From Sinorhizobium fredii USDA 257 (lineage in GTDB: Bacteria; Pseudomonadota; Alphaproteobacteria; Rhizobiales; Rhizobiaceae), in contig NC_018000.1 in NCBI RefSeq assembly GCF_000265205.3, forward strand, positions 4,154,001 to 4,218,000: DNA of 64,000 bases, read 5' to 3'. Numbering within the stretch: position 1 is the first letter of the stretch; each line of letters begins with the position of its first letter. This document shows positions 15,716 through 24,321 of the stretch, piece by piece. A program made the translations under genes and the position numbers. Under the pieces are notes generated by a model. It did not search any database and was not told where the DNA came from. It saw only the letters and a list, made by a program, of their open reading frames with translations.

Positions 15716-16687
15716 TCAGTTCTTGAAGACAACGCAGGCGCCGCCGCTCCGGCGAATGGCGGTGCACAACTTGTCCGCCTCGGCGCGGGTCTGGCGGCCG
15801 ATGCGGGCGGCATAACGCGTTCTGCCTCCGAAGCTGCCATTGCGCTCGCGCACCACCAGCGCCTTTTCACCACTGATTGGCGCCGGCAGTCTCTTTACGG
15901 CATTCACGAACAGGCGGTACGCAATGGTTTTGCGCTGGTGGGCCGCCAGTTGAACGCCCCATGGTGCCCAGGGAGCCTCGTCCACGACGACGACCTCTCG
16001 CAGTCGCCGGGTGTTGGCGAGCGCAACGCAGCCATCCAGGAAGCTCTTGTTTTTGTCGAGCGCGAGGTCGGGCGACTTTGGCGGGTTGTCACGCCAATCC
16101 TCCACCGGATGGGCGGTGATCGCCAGGACATATTCGCGCGTCTCGTAGGGCAACCAGTCAATCTCGAGAAACCGTTCGAGCCCGGCCTCTCCTGCATTGT
16201 AAGCGGCTGCTGCGAAACCAAGATTGCCGTAACGGAGCTTGAGTTCGCTCAGATATTCGGCCGACTTGCCGAGGGCCGCCACGGCGTCGAAGCTGTTGGA
16301 CAGGCCGCGCAGCTTTGCCGTTCCGGGCATGAATTGGGCGATCCCTTCGGCGCCTTTCGGGCTGACGGCGTCCGGTTGAAACAGGCTTTCGCGCCAGATC
16401 AGCCGTGCGAAGAAGGGCGCTGGCAGACCGTTTGCCTCGGCATAATGCTCGATAATGCCGCATACGTCCCGGGCAAAATTCTCGCGGCGGACGCAGAGGG
16501 AAACCGACGGGCTTGTCGCAGACACACCGGAGTAGAGGCATTTGCGCGCGACCGGGGCGTCGGTTCGCGCGTCGGCGATACCGGCAAAGGCCATCACGGT
16601 CAGCAGTCCGGCCCCGGCAGTGCGCGCCAGACGTCCCATTCGGTTGCTCCAGATGTGGCATCGGCCCGCTCTGCTCGGTTTGACCAT
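15716..16687 (-). CDS. Periplasmic lytic transglycosylase (SLT domain) with SPOR-like tail
   Basis: The 323-residue product is predicted to cleave peptidoglycan glycan strands. A basic N-terminus and the hydrophobic stretch AGAGLLTVMAFAGIADA form a signal peptide. The SLT domain follows with the catalytic glutamate in WRESLFQPDAVSPKGAEGIAQF and the motif AAAYNAGEAGLERF. The last 35 residues (YAARIGRQTRAEADKLC...CVVFKN) resemble a SPOR peptidoglycan-binding domain. I chose the ATG at 16687 for its GAGGAG ribosome binding site; an ATG at 16639 is an alternative that keeps the signal peptide. A small RNA candidate ends 134 bp upstream on the same strand. Confidence 0.88.
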   Translation of the reverse strand: MVKPSRAGRCHIWSNRMGRLARTAGAGLLTVMAFAGIADARTDAPVARKCLYSGVSATSPSVSLCVRRENFARDVCGIIEHYAEANGLPAPFFARLIWRESLFQPDAVSPKGAEGIAQFMPGTAKLRGLSNSFDAVAALGKSAEYLSELKLRYGNLGFAAAAYNAGEAGLERFLEIDWLPYETREYVLAITAHPVEDWRDNPPKSPDLALDKNKSFLDGCVALANTRRLREVVVVDEAPWAPWGVQLAAHQRKTIAYRLFVNAVKRLPAPISGEKALVVRERNGSFGGRTRYAARIGRQTRAEADKLCTAIRRSGGACVVFKN

Positions 16688-16821
16688 ACGGCTCCTCGGC
16701 GCTGAACGAGTGAATATGAATAGCATCTTCGCCGCCGACGAGAAACGGGGCAGGCGCGGCGGCCGAACGAATCGCTGCTCTGCGCCCATACGCTTCGTCA
16801 TCTCCCTCAACGATGTCGGGC

Positions 16822-16968
16822 AAAAAAAGAGGGCCGCAAGAAAACTTGGGCCCTTGTAGTTGTGAAGGTAATTAGAACCTCCAGAGGGGAACAGCTGCTG
16901 CGGTGGCACTGGGAGGAGAAGCCACCAAAGTGCATCAGCTGGGTTTGGTATGCTGCTTTTTTGGGCGA
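16822..16968 (-). ncRNA. Putative trans-acting small RNA of about 147 nt with anti-Shine-Dalgarno loop
   Basis: This 460-bp gap contains no good reading frame but a complete small-RNA architecture on the reverse strand. A -10-like TATGAT lies at 16980-16975. A long stem follows: GCATCAGCTG (plus coordinates 16932-16941) pairs with CAGCTGCTGC (16892-16901), and inside it GGTGGC/GCCACC close a 13-nt loop that exposes UUCUCCUCCC, complementary to Shine-Dalgarno sequences. The 3' end is a textbook terminator (AGGGCC plus CAAG arms, AAAA-type loop, then seven U) at 16822-16854. Size and CU-rich loop resemble Hfq-dependent alphaproteobacterial sRNA families. From memory the neighbourhood may match the alpha-r9 family; I cannot verify this. 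Confidence 0.72.
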
Positions 16969-17147
16969 GGAGCAATCATATAATATGCATGACAGCCATG
17001 CCGCCTGCGCATCCCTGCATATTTTTGCATCGCACAATGGCATTGCCTTGCAGTACGGTTTCGCAGCGGAGAAATACTTATTCGCAAAAACAAGAGGTTA
17101 AGAGAAGTGCTGGCAACTGCTCATAAATCGAGCAATCGCTCCGAACG

Positions 17148-18044
17148 TCAGAAGTTCCAGTTGCGTGCCTTGGCGACAATAAAGTCGCGAAAGACCTTCA
17201 GCTTCGCGGCGTTCTTCATTTCGTCTGGATAGCAGAAATAAGTATCGAATGAGGGGATATCGGCGCTGATCGGCAGCTGGATCAACCCAGGATCCCGCCC
17301 GACGATGTAGTCGGGAAGCATGGCGATGCCGATACCAAGCAGGCAGGCGCGCTTGATCGAGGTCTGACTGTTGATCTGCAAGTGCGATACGCGCGGATTG
17401 TCCGGGTCCCGTCCGGCGATCTCCAGCCAGTTCACGTCAAGCAGGTAATTGGGTGCCGGTTCGCCGAAGGTAATGATGCGGTGGTTGTCGAGGTCCTGGA
17501 TCGACTGCGGCTCGCCGTGCTTGTTGATGTAAGAGGGCGCGGCGTAGATATGCATGTGCACCGTGAAAAGCTTGCGCTGGATCAGATCCGATTGCTGCGG
17601 CTGGCGCAAGCGGATGGCGCAGTCGGCGTGCCGCATGTTCACGTCGAGCTCTTCATTGTCGAGAATGAGTTGCACCTGGACGTCCGGGTAGAGCGCCATG
17701 AATTCCTGGACCTTGTCCGTCAGCCAGCCCTGGCCGAGACCGACGGTCGTGGTGATGCGCAATTTTCCGCTCGGCTTGTCGGTCGTCTCGGTGAGCTTCG
17801 CCTTGACGCTCTCGAGCTTCATCAGCACTTCGTGCGCCGTCCGATAGAGCATCTCGCCCTGTTCGGTCAGAATCAAACCGCGCGCGTGGCGATGAAACAG
17901 TTTGATGCCGACATCCTGCTCGAGCGCGCTGACCTGCCGGCTGATTGCCGATTGCGAGAGGTGAAGTTTGTCTGCCGCATGCGTGAACGAGCCGGCCTCG
18001 GCCGCCGCATGAAATATGCGCAGTTTGTCCCAGTCTAGCGACAT
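17148..18044 (-). CDS. lsrB: LysR family regulator LsrB/VtlR type
   Basis: The 298-residue protein has an N-terminal winged helix (LRIFHAAAEAGSFTHAADKLHLSQSAISRQVSALE) and a LysR co-inducer domain. Its sequence and place beside trxB fit LsrB of Sinorhizobium, which is required for effective symbiosis and the oxidative stress response, and VtlR of Brucella. The start at 18044 has a GGGGGA ribosome binding site. An ATG at 18056 adds MGDF and would make the two effector-domain cysteines Cys146 and Cys238, which fits my memory of the published redox cysteines. It lies 215 bp downstream of trxB on the same strand, so a thioredoxin/redox link is plausible. Confidence 0.9.
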   Translation of the reverse strand: MSLDWDKLRIFHAAAEAGSFTHAADKLHLSQSAISRQVSALEQDVGIKLFHRHARGLILTEQGEMLYRTAHEVLMKLESVKAKLTETTDKPSGKLRITTTVGLGQGWLTDKVQEFMALYPDVQVQLILDNEELDVNMRHADCAIRLRQPQQSDLIQRKLFTVHMHIYAAPSYINKHGEPQSIQDLDNHRIITFGEPAPNYLLDVNWLEIAGRDPDNPRVSHLQINSQTSIKRACLLGIGIAMLPDYIVGRDPGLIQLPISADIPSFDTYFCYPDEMKNAAKLKVFRDFIVAKARNWNF

Positions 18045-18186
18045 GAAATCCCCCATAAAGGACCGTTCGGAGGAAAGGGTAGAGTCCTCCGCGCGTCACC
18101 GATGCGTCTGTTCCCATGCGAAGCCACGCCCTCTACAGCGCCGCGTCAAGTCAGACGCAAAGATCGCCGTAGAACTTTGAATTACC

Positions 18187-18230
18187 GCATGTTTTTATCC
18201 TTAGATCGGCTCCGAACTAAGGAAACATGC
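18187..18230. repeat. Nested palindrome between trxB and lsrB
   Basis: Outer arms GCATGTTT (18187-18194) and AAACATGC (18223-18230) enclose an inner inverted repeat, CCTTAG-a-TCGG / CCGA-a-CTAAGG (18199-18222). No U-tract follows, so it is not an ordinary terminator. It lies just upstream of lsrB. I recall similar sequences between genes in other Rhizobiales, which suggests a dispersed regulatory or repeat element. Confidence 0.6.
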
Positions 18231-18259
18231 AATAGGACGTAGGCCCCGTTTTGCAGCTT

Positions 18260-19234
18260 CTATTCGGCTGCAATTGCGACGGGCATATGACCCGCCAGAT
18301 ATTTCTCCGCCTCGAGCGCCGCCATGCAGCCCATCCCGGCGGCGGTGACCGCCTGACGATAGATATCGTCGGTCACGTCGCCGGCAGCAAAAACCCCGGC
18401 GACATCGGTCGCGGTCGAGTCCGGCGCCGTCCAGAGATAACCGTTTGGCTTCTGGCGCAGCTTGCCCTTGAAGAGTTCCACGGCCGGTGCATGACCGATT
18501 GCGACGAACACGCCATCCGCCGCCATTTCGGAAAGAACGCCGGTCTTGGTATTGCGAAGTTTCGCGCCATTGACCGAAGCCGGCATCGGCGGTTTTGCCG
18601 GTGTACCGAGATATTCGACCACTTCATGGTCCCAAACGATCTTGACGTTCGACTTGGCGAACAGGCGTTCCTGCAGGATCTTTTCCGCCCGGAATGAATC
18701 CCGGCGGTGGACGACCGTGACCGTCTTGGCCAGATTCGAGAGATAGAGCGCTTCCTCGACGGCGGAGTTGCCGCCGCCGACGACGATAACGTCCTTGTTG
18801 CGATAGAAGAAGCCGTCGCAGGTGGCGCAGGCGGAAACGCCGAAGCCCATGAAAGCCGGCTCGGTCTCGATCCCTAGCCACTTGGCCTTGGCGCCGGTCG
18901 CAATGATCAGGGCGTCGGTCGTCCATTCTGTGCCGCTGTCCGTCCTGATGCGGAACGGCCGCACGGAAAGGTCGACATCGGTGACGATGTCGTTGACGAT
19001 CTCCGCGCCGACATGCATCGCCTGCTTCAGCATCTGCTCCATCATCCAGGGCCCCTGGACCGGATCGGCATAGCCCGGATAGTTCTCCACATCCGTGGTG
19101 ATCATCAACTGGCCGCCTTGCTCCATACCGGCAATGAGCACGGGCGAAAGCATGGCGCGGGCCGTATAAATCGCTGCCGTGTACCCGGCAGGGCCGGAGC
19201 CGATGATCAGCACTTTGGTGTGGCGGGCGGTCAT
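18260..19234 (-). CDS. trxB: Thioredoxin reductase
   Basis: This 324-residue FAD enzyme passes electrons from NADPH to thioredoxin. The N-terminal FAD motif VLIIGSGPAGYTAAIY, the redox centre CATC (Cys136, Cys139), the NADPH motif VIVVGGGNSAVEEALYL and the C-terminal FAD motif GVFAAGDVTD are all intact. It diverges from lrp across a 410-bp region that holds a perfect palindrome, and lies upstream of lsrB on the same strand. Confidence 0.97.
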   Translation of the reverse strand: MTARHTKVLIIGSGPAGYTAAIYTARAMLSPVLIAGMEQGGQLMITTDVENYPGYADPVQGPWMMEQMLKQAMHVGAEIVNDIVTDVDLSVRPFRIRTDSGTEWTTDALIIATGAKAKWLGIETEPAFMGFGVSACATCDGFFYRNKDVIVVGGGNSAVEEALYLSNLAKTVTVVHRRDSFRAEKILQERLFAKSNVKIVWDHEVVEYLGTPAKPPMPASVNGAKLRNTKTGVLSEMAADGVFVAIGHAPAVELFKGKLRQKPNGYLWTAPDSTATDVAGVFAAGDVTDDIYRQAVTAAGMGCMAALEAEKYLAGHMPVAIAAE

Positions 19235-19398
19235 GCTTGGGTCCTTAGTTCGCCGGACGGGCGTGCGAGCCGGTTCGGTTCGATGCTAAAAAATATCGCC
19301 TTACTTTAGGTATTCACAGCGCGCTCTTTCAAGGGCACCGCTGCTGATACACACAAGTGGTTGCGTCCGCACCATGAATTTGACACCAGATCGGGCAT

Positions 19399-19422
19399 TT
19401 TTGCATCGTTTTCGATGCAAAA
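19399..19422. promoter_or_regulatory. Perfect 10-bp inverted repeat in the trxB-lrp divergent region
   Basis: TTTTGCATCG and CGATGCAAAA are perfect arms around a TTTT spacer. The site lies 165 bp upstream of trxB and 223 bp upstream of lrp. The rest of the 410-bp divergent region (19235-19644) shows no gene. Symmetry and position suggest an operator; Lrp autoregulation is one possibility. Confidence 0.5.
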
Positions 19423-19644
19423 CGACCAATCGGGGGTCTGGAATCCGGCAAGCTGCGTCGTCGTCGGCGACGGCAGAAAGGTTTTTGTGCACGCAACCCC
19501 TTGCACTCTCGTTCAAGGGCGCAGTTACGTGCTACCCACAGCATGAAGAATATCGCCTCGGGCGAGACCCGACTCGCCCCGCCCGGGGAGCGGCGGGCAA
19601 GGGGAACCTCGTCGAGCGAGCTCCATGGAAACGGGGATTGGCAA

Positions 19645-20115
19645 ATGGTCTTACGCGTCGACCTCGATGCAATCGACATGAAAATTCTGCGCGAGTTGCA
19701 AGGCAATGGGCGCATGACGAATGTGGAACTGGCCGAACGCGTGGGCATCTCGGCGCCGCCATGCCTGCGCCGCGTTCGCAAGCTCGAGGAAGCCGGCGTC
19801 ATCCGCGGTTACCGCGCCCTTCTGAATGCCTCTGCGCTCGGTTACGACCTGGTGGCCTTTTGCATGGTCGGGCTAAAGCACCAGTCGGACGCCAATCTCA
19901 AGGCCTTTGCTGCACGCACCGCATCATGGCCGCTCGTCCGCGAGGCCTGGATGGTCTCGGGTGAATCGGACTTTCTGCTTCAGTGCGTCGCCGAGAACCT
20001 TGCGGCCTTTCAGGATTTCGTTATTGAAGAGCTCACTGCGACGGACAATGTCGATACAGTACGGACGATGCTGACGATCCGCCAAGTGAAGGACGCCTGC
20101 CAGGTGGAGATCTAG
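19645..20115 (+). CDS. lrp: Lrp/AsnC family transcriptional regulator
   Basis: The 156-residue product has the AsnC-type helix-turn-helix (IDMKILRELQGNGRMTNVELAERVGISAPPCLRRVRKLEEAGVI) and a C-terminal RAM ligand-binding domain, ending VDTVRTMLTIRQVKDA. Lrp proteins act as octameric or larger assemblies that sense amino acids. The start at 19645 has GGGGATT as ribosome binding site and matches the family length; frames continuing further upstream are unlikely. It diverges from trxB and precedes the LPS core genes by about 120 bp. Confidence 0.93.
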   Translation: MVLRVDLDAIDMKILRELQGNGRMTNVELAERVGISAPPCLRRVRKLEEAGVIRGYRALLNASALGYDLVAFCMVGLKHQSDANLKAFAARTASWPLVREAWMVSGESDFLLQCVAENLAAFQDFVIEELTATDNVDTVRTMLTIRQVKDACQVEI

Positions 20116-20234
20116 CGAAGCATCGCCGTTGTCAATCAATCTGGGCGAAACTGGGAAGCGGAGCTTGAAACTCGCTCGACAAGAGCCCTTTCGCGCCACG
20201 CAGGCTGCCGGTCGCGGCCGGTCAGAGGATCTCC

Positions 20235-21047
20235 ATGACGCCAAAGCTTCCCCTGTCCGCTTTCATCATCTGCTTGAACGAGGAGGCTTATCTCGGCAAT
20301 TGCATCGAGAGCCTCGAACAATGCGCGGAGATCGTCATCGTCGATTCCGGCTCCACCGACGGGACGGCGGCGCTGGTGCAATCCTATATCGACAAGGGCT
20401 GGCCCATCCGGTTCATGTACGAACCATGGCGTGGCTATGCCGGGCAGAAGCAATTCGCCCTCGAGCAGTGCGGCCAGCCCTGGTGCTTCAATATCGACGC
20501 GGACGAGCGGTTCGACGAACCGCTCAAGGCTCTGTTGCCTTCGCTCTTGAACGCCCCGGCCGACATCGTCGGCTGGCGGGTGGCGCGCCGCCCCTATCTG
20601 ATCGGCTACGGCTACACGCCCGAAAAAGTGCAAGAACGGCGCAATCTTCGCCTGATCCGCAACGGCCGCGGCCGCTATGATCTTGGCCAGAAGGTGCATG
20701 AAGGGATCGTTCCGGACGGCAAGGTGGGCGCAGCCCGTTCCGGCAGCCTGCTGCATTATCGGCCGCTGATCATCGACGAGCAGATCCTCAAGGAGAACAA
20801 GTATTCGACGCTGAAAGCGGATCAGCAGATGGCGGAGGGCAAGGCAGCGCGGCCGTACAAGCTGCTGTTTAGTCCACCGCTCTATTTCTACCGGCTCTAC
20901 TTCCGAAACGGCCTGTGGCGCTGCGGCTTTCCCGGCTTCATCGAAGCGATGACCGGAGCAGTCTACGCGTTCCTGACTGCTGCCAAGGTCTATCAGCGGC
21001 ATGCGCTGAAGGCGCGGCCAAACATCGACGATGCGCTTTCCCGCTAA
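20235..21047 (+). CDS. lpsC: Family 2 glycosyltransferase, LPS core biosynthesis
   Basis: The 270-residue protein is a GT-A fold family 2 transferase: LSAFIICLNEEAYLGNCIESL, the nucleotide-binding VDSGSTDGT and the metal-binding NIDADE (DxD) are all present. It resembles WaaE/LgtF-type core heptose beta-glucosyltransferases. In Sinorhizobium the gene between lrp and lpsD is lpsC. It heads a forward run lpsC-lpsD-lpsE with a 19-bp gap to lpsD, so co-transcription is likely. It should act at the cytoplasmic face of the inner membrane. Confidence 0.88.
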   Translation: MTPKLPLSAFIICLNEEAYLGNCIESLEQCAEIVIVDSGSTDGTAALVQSYIDKGWPIRFMYEPWRGYAGQKQFALEQCGQPWCFNIDADERFDEPLKALLPSLLNAPADIVGWRVARRPYLIGYGYTPEKVQERRNLRLIRNGRGRYDLGQKVHEGIVPDGKVGAARSGSLLHYRPLIIDEQILKENKYSTLKADQQMAEGKAARPYKLLFSPPLYFYRLYFRNGLWRCGFPGFIEAMTGAVYAFLTAAKVYQRHALKARPNIDDALSR

Positions 21048-21066
21048 TGCCCGGAAAAGGTGACCC

Positions 21067-22098
21067 ATGAAAGTCATGCATATTCATTTCGGCAAGGAAG
21101 GCGGCGCGGAACGGTTCTTCGTGAACCTGGTCAACGCCCTGCATGACAGGGGTGTCGAGCAGCGCGTGCTGATCCGGCCCGGGCGTAGCTGGCGCAGCGA
21201 GATCGAGCGGAGCGCGCAGGTCTACGAGGGCGTCTTCCGCCGGCTTTCGCTGTCGCGATTTTTCCTGCAGTGGCGGATGTCGCGCATCCTGAGGGAGTTC
21301 CGGCCCGATGTCATCATGGCCTGGCAGTTGCGCGCCAGCCGCTTCATGCCTTCCTACAAGAACGCCTTACGGATTTCTCGTCTCGGCGACTATCCGGAGC
21401 ATCTTGGTTACTACACCAATGTCGAGACATTGGTCTGCATCACCCCGGACATCGCCGCCAAGGTGCGGGAATTCGGATGGCGCCGTGATATCGAGGTGAT
21501 CGCGAATTTCACGCGTGCCACACCCGTCGCGCCGGTCGCGCGATCGGAGATGCAAACGCCCGCCGAAGCATTCGTCGTAGTCGGCATGGGGCGTTTCGTC
21601 AAACGCAAGGGCTTCGACGGGCTGCTTCGCGCCATCCAGAAGGTCGAGGGTGTTTATCTTTGGCTGCTCGGCGACGGGCCGGAACGGGATGAGCTTGAGG
21701 CGTTGACCGACAAACTGGGAATACGCGAGCGTGTCCGCTTTCCCGGCTGGCAGACCAATGCCTATGGTTACCTCGCTGCCGGTGACGCTTTCGCGATCAA
21801 TTCGTCGCATGAGCCTCTCGGCAACGTGTGTTTCGAGGGCTGGGGCGCCGGCAAACCGACTATTGCGGCACGGGCCGAAGGGCCTTCCTGGGTGATGACG
21901 CATGAGCGCGACGCCTTGATGGTGGACTGCGCCGACGACGAGGGCCTCGCGAACGCGATTCGCAGGCTGCGGGACGATCCGGTGCTACGCGAAAGACTGA
22001 GTGCCGGCGGCCGCGAAACACTGCAGACGCGCTTTTCCGAGAAGGCGATCACCGACGCCTATCTCGAGCTCTTCGCAAAAGGTGCGGCGCAGCGATGA
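21067..22098 (+). CDS. lpsD: Family 4 glycosyltransferase, LPS core biosynthesis
   Basis: The 343-residue protein is a GT-B transferase. The N-terminal MKVMHIHFGKEGGAERFF holds the glycine-rich acceptor loop, and the C-terminal NSSHEPLGNVCFEGWGAGKP carries the E-x7-E nucleotide-sugar motif. It is clearly paralogous to lpsE over its whole length, including MKVMH.HFGK.GGAERFF and the ending EKAITDAYLELFA / KEAITDAYLTLFA. The stop overlaps the lpsE start by four bases (ATGA), which implies translational coupling. Confidence 0.88.
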   Translation: MKVMHIHFGKEGGAERFFVNLVNALHDRGVEQRVLIRPGRSWRSEIERSAQVYEGVFRRLSLSRFFLQWRMSRILREFRPDVIMAWQLRASRFMPSYKNALRISRLGDYPEHLGYYTNVETLVCITPDIAAKVREFGWRRDIEVIANFTRATPVAPVARSEMQTPAEAFVVVGMGRFVKRKGFDGLLRAIQKVEGVYLWLLGDGPERDELEALTDKLGIRERVRFPGWQTNAYGYLAAGDAFAINSSHEPLGNVCFEGWGAGKPTIAARAEGPSWVMTHERDALMVDCADDEGLANAIRRLRDDPVLRERLSAGGRETLQTRFSEKAITDAYLELFAKGAAQR

Positions 22099-23117
22099 AA
22101 GTGATGCACTTCCATTTCGGAAAAGACGGCGGCGCGGAACGTTTCTTTGTCCACCTCGTCAAGGCGCTTGCCGAACGCGGCGTCGAGCAGACAGCGGTTA
22201 TCCGGCCCCACCGCCCGTGGCGCCCCGAAATCGAAGGTTCGACCAGGATAACGGAAAGCCATTTCCGGAACTTGTCTCTGGATCGCCTGCTTCTGCCGCG
22301 CAAGGTGATGCAGATGGCGCAGCGCGACAGGCCGGACGCCCTCATGGCCTGGGCACCGCGCGCCAGCCAACTGATGCCGCCTTATAAGCGGTGCATCAAG
22401 ATTTCCCGGCTCGGCGACTATCCGCCTCGCCTCGACTATTTTCACAACACGGACTGCATTGTCTGCAATACGCCGGGCATTGCCGAGCATGTCCGCAAGC
22501 TCGGCTGGAAGCGGGATGTCGAGATCATTTCGAATTTCACCAGCACCGAACGTGTCGAACCTATAAGCCGGGCGACGCTCGACACGCCGGAGGGCGCGCC
22601 CGTCGTCATGTCGATGGGCCGTTTTGTGGAACGCAAGGGCTTCCACACACTCATCGAGGCCGTTGCCAAAGTGCCGGGCGCTTACCTTTGGCTGCTGGGC
22701 GATGGCGAGGAGGGGGAAAACCTCCACAAGCTCGCAACCGATCTCGGCGTCAGCCAAAGGGTCCGCTTCGCCGGCTGGCAGAAGGACACGAGACGCTTCC
22801 TCGCGGCGGCCGATATTTTCGTCATGGCTTCGAACCACGAACCGCTCGGCAATGTCATCCTGGAAGCCTGGGCCCAGGGAACGCCAGTCGTCTCGAGTCG
22901 CTCCGAAGGGCCGCAATGGTTCATGCGCGATGGCGAGAACGGCCTGATGGTCGACATCGGCGATGCCGATGGGTTCGCCCGCGCGATCGAGCGGATTGCC
23001 GACGATCGCAGCTTGGGCGCCGCACTCGCCGAACGGGGACATCAGACGCTGGTCAGTCATTTCTCCAAGGAGGCGATCACCGACGCCTATCTGACGCTAT
23101 TCGCCTCGAAACGGTAA
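22095..23117 (+). CDS. lpsE: Family 4 glycosyltransferase, LPS core biosynthesis
   Basis: The 340-residue GT-B protein shares the plan of lpsD: MKVMHFHFGKDGGAERFF at the N-terminus, SMGRFVERKGFHTLIEAV in the middle and MASNHEPLGNVILEAWAQGTP with the E-x7-E pair. It probably adds a different core sugar or linkage. Its stop lies 9 bp from the convergent lpsB stop. Naming follows the Sinorhizobium gene order. Confidence 0.88.
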   Translation: MKVMHFHFGKDGGAERFFVHLVKALAERGVEQTAVIRPHRPWRPEIEGSTRITESHFRNLSLDRLLLPRKVMQMAQRDRPDALMAWAPRASQLMPPYKRCIKISRLGDYPPRLDYFHNTDCIVCNTPGIAEHVRKLGWKRDVEIISNFTSTERVEPISRATLDTPEGAPVVMSMGRFVERKGFHTLIEAVAKVPGAYLWLLGDGEEGENLHKLATDLGVSQRVRFAGWQKDTRRFLAAADIFVMASNHEPLGNVILEAWAQGTPVVSSRSEGPQWFMRDGENGLMVDIGDADGFARAIERIADDRSLGAALAERGHQTLVSHFSKEAITDAYLTLFASKR

Positions 23118-23126
23118 GCTTCAGCG

Positions 23127-24182
23127 TCAGCGCATCAGACGGTCGTAGATCGCGCCGATTGCCCGAGCTTCGCCCTCGATAGCGAAATCTCTGGACGCAC
23201 GCGCCAGACCGTTCGCGGCGGCAGCCGCAAGGCGGGGCAGGTCGTCCATGAAGGTGGCGGCGCCATCGACCATCGCTTCGAGATTGCCGGCCGGAATGAT
23301 GAGCCCGGTTTCGTCCGGCCCTTCTGCGATCAGTTCCGAAAAGGCGCCGACGTCACTTGCCACGACCGGCACGCCGCTCGCCATCGCCTCGAGTGGCGTC
23401 AGACCGAAGCCTTCCCAGCGCTGCGGCGCGACAAAGAGATCGAGGGCGCGATACCAATCGGGAATATTCGTGTGCTCGCCGACGAACAACAGGCGATCGG
23501 CGAGCCCCGCCTTGGCGACCCGGTCCTTCAATTCAGCCTCGAAGGCGAGGTGAGGGCCCGTGGCGCGTCCGGCGACGATCGCACCCCATTCGGGCCGGCC
23601 GGGCAAAAGGGCGATCATGCTGTCGACGAAAAGGTCGGTTCCCTTCTGGTGGCGGACACGGCCGAAGCAGCCGACGTATTTCCTGGACGGATCGAGATCG
23701 AGCCCACGCTTCGCTGCCGCCTTGTCGACCGGCGGGTGGAAACGTTTGGTGTCGATACCGTGCAGGATGACAGTGCTCGGCACCGCCAGATAGGCGGCGG
23801 TCTTGGCGCTGGTGGCGATCACCGCATCCATCCGGCCGATGAGGAACTTGCTCCACCCGGTATGCCGCCGCTGCGAGGCGGAGGTGAAGACGATCCGGAT
23901 CTTCATGCGCAGCAGGTCGCGCAGCAGGATTGCCGGCAGCATTTCGACATTGCGGCGCGCATGCCAGACGCGGCAGCGGCGGCCTTTCGGCGTCCGCCAC
24001 AGCTGGATCAGGTCGCGAAACCGGATCGATGGCAGACTCGTGGGCAGCCCGAGCCCGAGGACCGCGATCTTCTGCCCGAGGTTGCGCTGAACGGGAACAA
24101 GCTGGATGATCGTCGAAGTGACGCCGGAGAGCCGTCGCTTGAAATTGGGCGCAATAATCTCGATGTCCCGAATATCGGCCAC
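23127..24182 (-). CDS. lpsB: LPS core mannosyltransferase-type glycosyltransferase
   Basis: The 351-residue family 4 transferase has the central GRVRHQKGTDLFVDSM and the E-x7-E motif in RWEGFGLTPLEAM. LpsB of S. meliloti, which I recall as the same length, is a broad-specificity mannosyltransferase of the LPS core; mutants have truncated LPS and fail in symbiosis. The gene is convergent with lpsE and is followed by greA upstream on the same strand (139 bp). Confidence 0.92.
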   Translation of the reverse strand: MADIRDIEIIAPNFKRRLSGVTSTIIQLVPVQRNLGQKIAVLGLGLPTSLPSIRFRDLIQLWRTPKGRRCRVWHARRNVEMLPAILLRDLLRMKIRIVFTSASQRRHTGWSKFLIGRMDAVIATSAKTAAYLAVPSTVILHGIDTKRFHPPVDKAAAKRGLDLDPSRKYVGCFGRVRHQKGTDLFVDSMIALLPGRPEWGAIVAGRATGPHLAFEAELKDRVAKAGLADRLLFVGEHTNIPDWYRALDLFVAPQRWEGFGLTPLEAMASGVPVVASDVGAFSELIAEGPDETGLIIPAGNLEAMVDGAATFMDDLPRLAAAAANGLARASRDFAIEGEARAIGAIYDRLMR

Positions 24183-24321
24183 GTGAGCGCTCTCCTTGCG
24201 CCGCTAGCAATCAGTTGTTTGGGGGAGAGGGGGGCGGAGCGAACGCCGCGCCCTGGGTGGAATGGCGAGGCCCTGTTCGGCCTCTGCCGCGTTCGCGCGT
24301 TTCGGCCGTGGGATCGGGCGC

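Noticed and set aside
16862..17101. Possible 79-codon forward gene
   Set aside because: Poor codon bias, no ribosome binding site, and overlap with the small RNA candidate on the other strand.
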